A DNA stretch of 64,000 bases from NCBI RefSeq assembly GCF_000017205.1, contig NC_009656.1:4902001-4966000 (forward strand), written 5' to 3'. A program made the translations under genes and the position numbers. The notes below the pieces were generated by a model. It was not told the origin of the DNA, ran no database searches, and worked only from the letters and a program-made list of their open reading frames with translations. Origin of the DNA: Pseudomonas paraeruginosa PA7 (GTDB lineage Bacteria; Pseudomonadota; Gammaproteobacteria; Pseudomonadales; Pseudomonadaceae). Shown here in pieces: positions 39,233 to 46,822 of the stretch (the stretch's first letter is position 1; each line of letters begins with the position of its first letter).

Positions 39233-40939
39233 TCAGAAGCGCGTATTGACCTCGAGCTGCAGGACGTCGATGGAGAACGGTGCGCCGTAGACTTCGTCGG
39301 AACTGAGCCAGCGCGCGGTACCGTAGACGCGCTTGTCGAAGCCGTAGCTGGCGCCGAGGATGTAGCCCTTGGCGTTGGTCCCGCCGAGATGGAAGGTGGA
39401 GTCGTTGAAGCCATCCGGCAGGGCGTCCGGCTGGATGTACTTATAGGCGGCGAACACCTGCCAGTCGCCGGCCTCGCGCATATCCAGGGCGTTGCCCAGG
39501 GTGAACTGGAGCATCCACGCATTCGCCCCGCTCTTGATGTCGCCATCGGAGCCGAGGTTGTTGGCGATCTGCGCCACACCACCGGCGCGCTTGCGCATGT
39601 CGCCCTCGTCGTAACCCAGGTTGTGCACGTAGTTGCCGGCCACCCGCAGCTTGAAATCGTTGGGCAGCTCGGCGTCCCAGCCCAGGTTCAGGTCGAGCAG
39701 GTTGAACTCCGAGGCGAGGCCGACGTACTGCGGGTTCGGCGTGTTCGCCGGATCGGCCGGGTTGGGCACGATGTCGCGCAGGAGGAACACCGTGTTGCCC
39801 TTCTGCATGAAGGTCGGACGGCTGCCGTCGGTATCGCACTCCGGCTGCCCGGCCCAGGGCCGGCAGGGGCTGGAGCGTTGCCCTTCGATGTCGTCGAAGC
39901 GGTAGTAGGCCAGCGCGCCGGTAAGGCTGTGCCGCGGGTTGATCTTCCAGGTGGCGCCCAGTTGCGCGCCGTAGAGCCATTTGTTGTCGCTGTCTTCCTT
40001 GTCGAAGCCGTTCGACGAGGCGGTGTCCGAGCTGTATTCCACGGGGAACGCACCGACCGTGCCGAACAGCGAGACATCGCGGCCCAGCGGCTGGTTGAAG
40101 ATCGCCGCCACGCCGTCGAAGTTGAGGTCGCTGGAATACAGCAGGTCGGTGGACAGGAACGGGTTGGCGATCCGTCCGCCGGTCAGGCTCAGGCGCTCGC
40201 TGGGCTTCCAGGTCAGGTAGCCCTGGTCGAGCCAGAGGTCCTTCTTGCCGAAACCGCCGCCGAGGGTCTGGGTGGTCGATACCGGGTTGTTGTCCGAACC
40301 GGTACCGATGCGGATCCCGGCGCTCCAGCTTTCCGACAGCGCCGCCTTGAGGCCGAAACGCGCGCGCAGGCGCAGCAGGCTGTCGCGGTCCTCGCGGGTA
40401 TTGAGCAACGGCGGCAGGCCGGAGCTGGTGTTCGGGTTGACGTCGTACGGGCCGTCGTCGTTGAGTTCGGCGAAGTCGGTGATCTGGTTGCTGTTGCCGT
40501 TGCCGAAGGAGCGCGACTCGTAGCGCAGGCGCACGTCGCCGTCGAAACTGATGCGCGAGGCCCAGTCCGGGAAGGCGTTGGGCTGCGCCCAGTTCTCCGC
40601 CTTGGCCTGGGTCATCACCTCGGCCTTCACCTCGTCGCGGATCTGGTCGCGCACCACCTGCGGGATATAGGGCACGCGGACCTCCCCGGGGACCGCGGCG
40701 ACGGCCGCCGCGGGCGCCACGGCCTGGCGCGCCTGCTGGGCCTGCAGCGCCTCGGCCTCGGCCTGCCTGACCAGCGCATCGGCCTGGTCCTTCTTCAGCA
40801 CGCCCTGCTGCACCAGCAGGCGGATCAGGTTGATCGTGGCATTCTCCGAGGGCGCCGGCGGCTGGGCCTGCGCCTGGCCGGCCAGCGCGGCGAGCATGAC
40901 GCCCATCGCCAGCGCCGGTCGGTTCATTTTCGCGTTCAT
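39233..40939 (-). CDS. Putative outer-membrane porin
   Basis: 568 residues. Signal peptide MNAKMNRPALAMGVMLAALAGQAQAQ, an N-terminal helical or coiled periplasmic region (INLIRLLVQQGVLKKDQADALVRQAEAEALQAQQARQA), then a beta-barrel (WASRISFDGDVRLRYESRSFG ... GYILGASYGFDKRVYGTARWLSSDEVYG) ending in Phe (VNTRF), the outer-membrane signature. Typical of 'putative porin' proteins paired with ExbB-ExbD-TonB modules. Start ATG 40939 with AGGAG upstream. Probably the energised or partner channel of this cluster. Matches PA0696. Confidence 0.87.
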   Translation of the reverse strand: MNAKMNRPALAMGVMLAALAGQAQAQPPAPSENATINLIRLLVQQGVLKKDQADALVRQAEAEALQAQQARQAVAPAAAVAAVPGEVRVPYIPQVVRDQIRDEVKAEVMTQAKAENWAQPNAFPDWASRISFDGDVRLRYESRSFGNGNSNQITDFAELNDDGPYDVNPNTSSGLPPLLNTREDRDSLLRLRARFGLKAALSESWSAGIRIGTGSDNNPVSTTQTLGGGFGKKDLWLDQGYLTWKPSERLSLTGGRIANPFLSTDLLYSSDLNFDGVAAIFNQPLGRDVSLFGTVGAFPVEYSSDTASSNGFDKEDSDNKWLYGAQLGATWKINPRHSLTGALAYYRFDDIEGQRSSPCRPWAGQPECDTDGSRPTFMQKGNTVFLLRDIVPNPADPANTPNPQYVGLASEFNLLDLNLGWDAELPNDFKLRVAGNYVHNLGYDEGDMRKRAGGVAQIANNLGSDGDIKSGANAWMLQFTLGNALDMREAGDWQVFAAYKYIQPDALPDGFNDSTFHLGGTNAKGYILGASYGFDKRVYGTARWLSSDEVYGAPFSIDVLQLEVNTRF

Positions 40940-41006
40940 CTGTGTACGGCTCCTAAGGTCCTTCAAGGCAGTCGCCTGCCGGAAATCGTTCTGGGTTGGC
41001 GTCTTC

Positions 41007-41753
41007 TCATCCCGGCCGCTTGCCCTGCAGGGCGATGCGCACCGGCAGGGTCAGCGAGGCCGGCGGGCGCTCCTGCAGGCGGCCGGCGCCGCGCAGGGCG
41101 GCGAGCACCTTCTGGTCGGTCTCGGGGTCGCCGCTGGAGCGGGTCAGCTCGACCCGGGTGATGTCCCCCGAGGAACTCAGCCAGACCTCCGCCTGCAGGC
41201 GGAACGCCAGGTTGCGCAGCTCGGGGTTGTCCCGCAGCAGGCGCTGGAAGGCGTAGGCCAGGTACTGGCTGTAGCTGGCGTTGCCGGCGCGACCGCCGCC
41301 GGAACCGGCCATCCCGCCGCCCTTGCCGGCGCCGATGTTGAAAGCGTCGGAACCGGACTGGGCATCGCCGTCCATCTGCATCGGATCGGCCAGGTCGTCG
41401 GCCGGCGACGGCGGCGCTTCCTCCTGCGGCTTGACTTCCTCCAGCTCTGGCTGCGGCTCCGGCTCGACGATCTTTTCCTCCTCCACCGGCTGTTCCGGCT
41501 CCGGCGGTTTTTCCGGCGGCGGCGGAGGCGGTGGCGGCAGCGGGATGATCGCCGGCACCTTGGGCGCCTCGCGGCGCACGCCGCTCATGTCGTTGGCCCA
41601 CTCCCAGACCAGCCAGGCGAGGCCGGCGAGCAGCAGCGCGCCGATGCCCCACTTGAGGTAGCGCAGGGTCGGGTTCGCCGGGCGGCCGTCGATGGACAGC
41701 GGCGCGGCGTTGTTCGGCTCGGGGGTGTGCTTGGGATCGGCGGACATGTTCAT
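41007..41753 (-). CDS. TonB-like energy transducer
   Basis: 248 residues. One membrane helix (LKWGIGALLLAGLAWLVWEW, about 33-52), a proline- and glutamate-rich linker starting IIPLPPPPPPPPEKPPEPE, a glycine-rich hinge (GAGKGGGMAGSGGGRAG), then a TonB C-terminal domain (YSQYLAYAFQRLLRDNPELRNLAFRLQAEVWLSSSGDITRVEL). Transmits proton-motive force from ExbB2-ExbD2, encoded just upstream, to an outer-membrane protein, here perhaps the neighbouring porin. It is separate from TonB1-3 of P. aeruginosa. Matches PA0695. Confidence 0.9.
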   Translation of the reverse strand: MNMSADPKHTPEPNNAAPLSIDGRPANPTLRYLKWGIGALLLAGLAWLVWEWANDMSGVRREAPKVPAIIPLPPPPPPPPEKPPEPEQPVEEEKIVEPEPQPELEEVKPQEEAPPSPADDLADPMQMDGDAQSGSDAFNIGAGKGGGMAGSGGGRAGNASYSQYLAYAFQRLLRDNPELRNLAFRLQAEVWLSSSGDITRVELTRSSGDPETDQKVLAALRGAGRLQERPPASLTLPVRIALQGKRPG

Positions 41754-41761
41754 CCCGGGCC

Positions 41762-42181
41762 TCAGGTCGGTTTGCCGGTGACCAGGCCGACCTGGGACAG
41801 CTCCAGGCGGCGCAGCAGGTCGAGGACCTCGATGACCTTTTGGTACTGCACCGTGGCGTCGCCGCGGACCACTACCGGGAAGTCGGGGTTGAGGGCCTTC
41901 TCCGTGCGCAGGCGGTCTTCCAGCTCGGGCAGGGTCACCGGGTAGGCGTCGAGGAACACCTGGCCGGCGTCGTTCACCGAGATCGCCTTGGTCTTGGGCT
42001 GCGACAGCGCCACGGTGGCACTGGCCTTCGGCAGGTTGATCTGGATCCCGGCGACCTGGGCGGTGGCGGTGAGGATGAACATCACCAGCACCACCATCAG
42101 CACATCCACCAGCGGGGTAATGTTGATGCTGTCGACGGCACCGTCGTCGTCATCGTCGTGGCTGCTGTTCACGGAAGCCAT
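41762..42181 (-). CDS. exbD2: ExbD2, proton-channel subunit of the TonB-like system
   Basis: 139 residues. ExbD/TolR layout: acidic N-terminus (SSHDDDDDGAVDSINITPLVDVLMVVLVMFIL), one membrane helix with the essential Asp in PLVDVLMV, and a periplasmic domain (INLPKASA ... VVVRGDATVQYQKVIEVLDLLRRLELSQVGLVT). Works with ExbB2 to energise the TonB-like protein. Gaps of 8 and 10 nt to its neighbours show a tight operon. Matches PA0694. Confidence 0.93.
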   Translation of the reverse strand: MASVNSSHDDDDDGAVDSINITPLVDVLMVVLVMFILTATAQVAGIQINLPKASATVALSQPKTKAISVNDAGQVFLDAYPVTLPELEDRLRTEKALNPDFPVVVRGDATVQYQKVIEVLDLLRRLELSQVGLVTGKPT

Positions 42182-42191
42182 GGCGTTCTCC

Positions 42192-44018
42192 TCAGGCCGG
42201 CAACGGCTGGCCGTTGCGACGATGGGCCACTTCGCTGAGCTGGCTTTCGCCATGCACCTCGGCGAGGCGGGTAACGAATTCGTCGACGAACACCCGCATG
42301 TCCGCGCTGACTTCCTTGTTCCGCGTGACCAGGCGGTTGTAGCCGAACAGCGCGGGGATCGCGACGAACAGGCCCATGGCCGTGGCCAGCAGGGCGGCGG
42401 CCATGCCCGGGGCGATGGCGTTGATGTTGACGTCGCCGGCCATGGCGGTGCCGAGGAACACCACCATGATCCCCAGCACGGTGCCGAGCAGGCCGATGTA
42501 GGGGCCGCCGGCGATGGCGTTGGACAGGCTCGACAGGCGCGCGCCGAGCTGCTGGTTCTCCTTGGTGCGCACGCCGTCCATGGAGGCGCGGATCGCCTCG
42601 ATGGTGGCCGCGGAAACGGAAGAAGTGTCGGCGCCCTGCTCGCGGCGCGTGCGGATCTCCTTCACCGCCACCTGGTACAGGCGCCACAGCGAGGAGTGTT
42701 GCAGGCGGGCGGCCAGCTCGCGGTCGTCGGCGAGCAGTTCCAGACGCGTGCCGACCTCGGCGAAGCGCTCGCGGAACAGCCCGTTGGCGCGACTGACGCG
42801 GCCGACGTTCTGGTTCTTGCGGTACATGATCACCCACGACTGGACCATCATCAGCGCCAGGATCGCGATGATCACCCAGGCGTCCAGCGGCACCGCGTTG
42901 AGCAGGAAGCCAAGCTTGCCGAAGCCGAAGCCGGACTGCTTCTCGTCGACCCCGTAGGCCACCAGGCGCGACTCGGCGCCCTGGGCGGTGGCGTCGGCGA
43001 GGAGCAATGCCGCCGGACGGGCGATCTTCGACAGGCGCAGCTCGTCGATCGCGCCCTGGAAGGGTTGCAGGGTCGGCGCCGCCTCGCCCTCGCCGGCGAC
43101 CGCCGCGGTGGCTGGCGCGGGCTCCGCGCCGATGGCGATGGCGCCGCTGAACGCCGGTAGCGCCGCCGCCAGGCTGGCGACTTCGCGGCCGCCGAGATAC
43201 AGCGCCAGGCGGCTGCCGTCGGCGACCAGGGCCAGGTGCTGCCACTGGCCCTGGACCAGGGCCTGGCCGGCGGCGCTGCGCTGGCCGTCCAGCTCGACGA
43301 AGGGCGCGCCCTGGGCCAGGCCCAGCAGCAGCGAGTGGCCGCCCTCGCGGCGCGCCAGCAGGACCTGCTCGCCGGCCAGTTGGTCGGGACGCACCCAGCC
43401 GCTGAAGCTGAAGCTGCCGCCGGCGCTCACCGCCAGCGACGGGCTGGGCGGCAGCAGCAGCGGCTGGCCTACCAGCTGTGCGGAGCGACCGATGACGCCT
43501 TCCACCGGGCTGCCGGCGGCGCTCTGCGCGTTGTTGGCATAGGCGGTGGCGTCGCGTGGCGGAGTGCCCGGCGCGCCGTCGAAGTGGTAGACCAGGGTGT
43601 AGTCCGGGTCGAACACCGCGGCGCCGTTGCCGCTTTCCGGGGCCTTGGCGTTGCCGTAGTACATCCAGATATCCTGGCGCTGGCCCCCCTCCACCCGCGG
43701 CACGTCGACCCAGATCAGCGCCATGCCCATCAGCGGGTCGAAGCTCTCCACCTGGTGGTGCAGCACGGTCTTGTCGTCGGCGGCGACGAAGCGGATGTCC
43801 GAGCCGTTCTCGTTGACCCCGTCGAAGGTGAAGTTGCCGGTATGCAGACGCACCAGCAGCGGCAGGCGACCGAGACTGTCGTTGATCGCCGCGCCTTGCG
43901 GGGTGGTATCGACCGATACCTGCTTGCGGTACTGCCAGTCGTCCTGCCACCAGGCACTGGCGCTGGCCGGGGCCAGCAGGCCCAGGCAGATCAGCGATGT
44001 CAGCAATAAGCGATACAT
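42192..44018 (-). CDS. exbB2: ExbB2, TolQ-type proton channel with large periplasmic DUF2341/LamG domain
   Basis: 608 residues, more than twice a normal ExbB. Signal peptide (1-22), then a DUF2341 domain (WWQDDWQYRKQVSVDTTPQGAAIND ... PRVEGGQRQDIWMYYGN), a concanavalin/LamG-like domain (FSFSGWVRPDQLAGEQVLLARR ... PFQGAIDELRLSKIARP), a membrane helix near 395-420, and a C-terminal MotA/TolQ/ExbB domain (GPYIGLLGTVLGIMVVFLGTA; MAAALLATAMGLFVAIPALFGYNRLV). The extracytoplasmic part may bind glycan or the TonB-like partner. Annotated as ExbB2 (PA0693) in P. aeruginosa. Confidence 0.92.
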   Translation of the reverse strand: MYRLLLTSLICLGLLAPASASAWWQDDWQYRKQVSVDTTPQGAAINDSLGRLPLLVRLHTGNFTFDGVNENGSDIRFVAADDKTVLHHQVESFDPLMGMALIWVDVPRVEGGQRQDIWMYYGNAKAPESGNGAAVFDPDYTLVYHFDGAPGTPPRDATAYANNAQSAAGSPVEGVIGRSAQLVGQPLLLPPSPSLAVSAGGSFSFSGWVRPDQLAGEQVLLARREGGHSLLLGLAQGAPFVELDGQRSAAGQALVQGQWQHLALVADGSRLALYLGGREVASLAAALPAFSGAIAIGAEPAPATAAVAGEGEAAPTLQPFQGAIDELRLSKIARPAALLLADATAQGAESRLVAYGVDEKQSGFGFGKLGFLLNAVPLDAWVIIAILALMMVQSWVIMYRKNQNVGRVSRANGLFRERFAEVGTRLELLADDRELAARLQHSSLWRLYQVAVKEIRTRREQGADTSSVSAATIEAIRASMDGVRTKENQQLGARLSSLSNAIAGGPYIGLLGTVLGIMVVFLGTAMAGDVNINAIAPGMAAALLATAMGLFVAIPALFGYNRLVTRNKEVSADMRVFVDEFVTRLAEVHGESQLSEVAHRRNGQPLPA

Positions 44019-44041
44019 GGGTGGGTACTCCGGGGTCGGGG

Positions 44042-45676
44042 TCAGAAACTCGCCTGCACGCTGAAATGCAGGCGCGAGTCGTGTTTGTCGGTGTTGGTTC
44101 CTTCCAGCAACGGGAAGGCCCAGTCGAGGCTGCCGGACAGCCAGTCGGCGAGTTGCGCGCGGGTGCCGATGCCGACGCTGGCCAGGCTGAAGTCGTCGTC
44201 CTGCTCGGGCAGCGCGTCCTGCAGGCGCAGTTGCGCGCCCTCGGCGAACACATAGAAGCGCCAGTCGTTGACGTAGCCGCCGGCGCGCTTGCCGAGGAAG
44301 CGTCCGAGGGACGGCGTACGCCATTCCTGGGAGAGCAGGTAGCCGTCGTCGGCGGTGTTCTCCGCCGCCAGGTAGCCACGCACGCTGGTGGCACCGCCGG
44401 CGGCGAACTGTTCGTTGGAAATCAGCGGCCCGGAGGCGAGCTGGAAGGCCGCCTTGGTCGCCACCTGCCAGTCGCCGCCGAAGGTCAGGGTGTGGTTGAG
44501 ATCGCCCTTGAGCACGCCGAAGCCGGACTTGGCGCGATAGCGCTTGCGGTCGAACGCCTCGTCGTCGTCGCCGTAGCCGAGGACGCTGCCGGTGCCGGCC
44601 ACCAGGCTCAGGCCGAGGGCCAGCTGGGAACGTTCGGTGTAGCGGAAACCGTTGTAGCCGAGGGTCAGCGGGGCGTACCTGATCGGTACCTTGTCGTTGT
44701 TGCCGCCGATCCGGGTCTGTTCCTCGAAGTCCTTGAAGTCGACGCCGAAGGAGAACGAGTGCGACCAAAGGCCGGTGACCGGCAGGCTGTAGATCGCCGC
44801 CACGCCGTAGGAGTGGCCCTGGCCGACCACGTTCATGCTGCCCACCGTGGCCACGTCGCTGTCGGACTGGTAGCCGGACAGCTGCACGCTCCAGCGCTGG
44901 CTCAGCGGCGCGGTGTAGGAACCGGACCAGACCTTGGCGTTGTCCTGGTCCTGCGGCGCCGTGAAGTAGGTCAGCGACACCGCGTGGCCGAGCTGCCACA
45001 GGTTGTCGTAGCCCAGCGAAACCACCGAGCGCAGGTGGCGGGTATCGGCGCTGTAGTCGTTGTTCAGGCCGATGCTGGCGTGCCAGGGATTCTTGTCCTC
45101 GACCTGCAGGTCGACATCCATGGTCCCGGGCCGCTGGCCCTCGCGCACCAACGGCAGCACCTGGCGGCCGGGGGTGCGATTGACCTGCGCCAGCTCACGC
45201 TGGACCTGGGCGAAATCGGGCACCTTGCCCTCCTCCAGGGCCGGCACTTCCTCGCGCAGCTCCACCGGCGAATAGTGCTTGGCGCCGACCACCCGGACAC
45301 GACCGACAGTGGTCTCGGTGACCTGCAGGTAGACCACCCCGCCGTTCACCTGCTGCTCCGGCAACTCGACATGCACCGACTGGTAGCCCTTCTCCTGGTA
45401 GGCGGCCTGCAGCGCATCGCGCGCACCCTCGATGTCGCCCAGGCTGCGCTGCGGCCCGAGGAAGGGATACACCGCCGCCTCGATGGCGCGGTTGTCCAGC
45501 ACGGTGTTGCCGCGCACCACGTACTCGTTGATGTCCACCAGACGCTGGGGCTCGCTTCCCGCCGCAGCGGGAGGCGCCTCGTCGGCCAGCGAAGCGCACG
45601 ACAATGCGACAGCCAGGCAACCGATCGACCAGCGCTGGCGAAACGGGTGCGCACAATTGAACAGCGAACGCTTCAC
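44042..45676 (-). CDS. pdtB: PdtB, TpsB-type outer-membrane transporter of PdtA
   Basis: About 544 residues: signal peptide, two POTRA domains (DINEYVVRGNTVLDNRAIEAAVYPFLGPQRSLGDIEGA; VNGGVVYLQVTETTVGRVRVVG) and a 16-strand ShlB/FhaC barrel with the conserved loop-6 motif VRGYLAAE and a C-terminal Phe (HFSVQASF). Exports the giant TpsA protein PdtA. GTG 45676 with GGGGGA upstream is chosen; TTG 45721 in frame is the alternative. Matches PA0692, reported to be induced by phosphate limitation. Confidence 0.9.
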   Translation of the reverse strand: MKRSLFNCAHPFRQRWSIGCLAVALSCASLADEAPPAAAGSEPQRLVDINEYVVRGNTVLDNRAIEAAVYPFLGPQRSLGDIEGARDALQAAYQEKGYQSVHVELPEQQVNGGVVYLQVTETTVGRVRVVGAKHYSPVELREEVPALEEGKVPDFAQVQRELAQVNRTPGRQVLPLVREGQRPGTMDVDLQVEDKNPWHASIGLNNDYSADTRHLRSVVSLGYDNLWQLGHAVSLTYFTAPQDQDNAKVWSGSYTAPLSQRWSVQLSGYQSDSDVATVGSMNVVGQGHSYGVAAIYSLPVTGLWSHSFSFGVDFKDFEEQTRIGGNNDKVPIRYAPLTLGYNGFRYTERSQLALGLSLVAGTGSVLGYGDDDEAFDRKRYRAKSGFGVLKGDLNHTLTFGGDWQVATKAAFQLASGPLISNEQFAAGGATSVRGYLAAENTADDGYLLSQEWRTPSLGRFLGKRAGGYVNDWRFYVFAEGAQLRLQDALPEQDDDFSLASVGIGTRAQLADWLSGSLDWAFPLLEGTNTDKHDSRLHFSVQASF

Positions 45677-45839
45677 ACGGTCCCCCGAAGTTCCATCGGG
45701 ACTTATTGTTCTCTTCAACAAGTCCGTTCATCGAACAGTTCTATGAAAGGCAACAAACTAGCGACGGCGCATGAACAACCTGTGAAAAACAGTGCTCCGC
45801 CCTTATGAAATTTCGTTCTTTTCTATTTTCACCAGCGCG

Positions 45840-46442
45840 CTAGATATTCCGCTGTCGCACTCCGCCATGACGCGCCTGCCAGGTATGCAACAAGGCGAAA
45901 TTGAGGGAGAACTCCGGCATCTGCATGAGGTCTCCGGAAATTACTTCGGCGATAATCCGGCCTATTATCTTCACCGCCTCCGCGCTATTCAGCAGAACGC
46001 TTATATCGCTGACGAAAACCGGGAAACTCCAGATCTTCTGCTTCATCTCGAGGCCGACGAACCAGCGGTACAGCAGGTTGTAATTGAGTTGTTCGTACAA
46101 TTGCTGTTCGCTGGGAATCGCGTACAACAGTTGCAGCAACAGGGCCTGGATCAACGGCTCAGGCGCCAACTGCATGGCGTTCTCGCGGGCGATTCCCGAG
46201 AGGACTTTCGCCTCTTCGCCAAGGAGACTTTCTATTTGCGGTTTCAGCAATGCCAGGGAATGTCCGGGCGGTATATAACTGGAAACTTCCTTGAGCGCGC
46301 CCTGCCAATCTTCCTGGGACACTATCCAGACCCACGGCGCTCCATAACGATAAACCGACACCGGTTTCTTGCGCGCAGCCTCGACGATCTTCGACAAACG
46401 CTGGTCAAGCTCCTGCATACCGACCTTCGAATAACTTTCCAT
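45840..46442 (-). CDS. phdA: PhdA: Phd-antitoxin domain fused to an IS5-type transposase (DUF772) domain
   Basis: 200 residues. The N-terminus (MESYSKVGMQELDQRLSKIVEAARKKPVSVYRYGAPWVWIVSQEDW) has Phd/YefM antitoxin features. Residues about 93-168 (PEPLIQALLLQLLYAIPSEQQLYEQLNYNLLYRWFVGLEM...) read as the N-terminal DUF772 domain of IS5-family transposases, whose hallmark is RSERQLMEQLDYNLLFRWFVGL. No toxin gene lies beside it. PhdA (PA0691) is described as protecting biofilm cells from phage-mediated lysis and DNA release under BfmR control. Located between pdtA and pdtB. ATG 46442 follows an in-frame TTG. Confidence 0.88.
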   Translation of the reverse strand: MESYSKVGMQELDQRLSKIVEAARKKPVSVYRYGAPWVWIVSQEDWQGALKEVSSYIPPGHSLALLKPQIESLLGEEAKVLSGIARENAMQLAPEPLIQALLLQLLYAIPSEQQLYEQLNYNLLYRWFVGLEMKQKIWSFPVFVSDISVLLNSAEAVKIIGRIIAEVISGDLMQMPEFSLNFALLHTWQARHGGVRQRNI

Positions 46443-46774
46443 CAACGTTCACCGTCCTTCGCCATCGCCGTAGAAACACCGACGGCCGTTAGCGGATACT
46501 ATTTCTCCTGTTTCAGAGCAGGGCTTGTCGTTGTCAATGACGCGCCCTTTTTCAGCAACCGGTTCGCGTAACCCGGAACAGCTCGCTTCCCTTCGTATCC
46601 ATCCCTGGTCGTCATCGAGGAATTCCGTTTTCGTCATGCACACCTGATTGACGGAAAGGCCGCCGCACCACCGAACTTTTGTCATGAAAACTTCATGCGC
46701 CCCCTGGTTCGCCAGCCACCGGCGGGGACGAACGGACGTTCTCCCGAGGATCACGCCCAGTGGCGGTTGCTGCG
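46443..46774. other. Gap between phdA and pdtA, no gene seen
   Basis: About 330 nt without a supported frame, lower in GC. It contains the imperfectly spaced palindrome CATGAA-AAC-TTCATG (46683-46697). It may hold the phdA promoter, because the pdtA terminator lies just upstream on the minus strand. Confidence 0.5.
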
Positions 46775-46805
46775 AAAAAAAGAAGCCCTCCGCGGGGAGG
46801 GCTTC
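46775..46805 (-). terminator. pdtA terminator
   Basis: On the minus strand: GAAGCCCTCC/GGAGGGCTTC hairpin (46782-46805), followed directly by TTTTTTT (46781-46775). A textbook intrinsic terminator 18 nt after the pdtA stop; phdA and pdtB therefore need their own promoter or read-through. Confidence 0.92.
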
Positions 46806-46822
46806 AGTGGTCCTTCCCGGCC

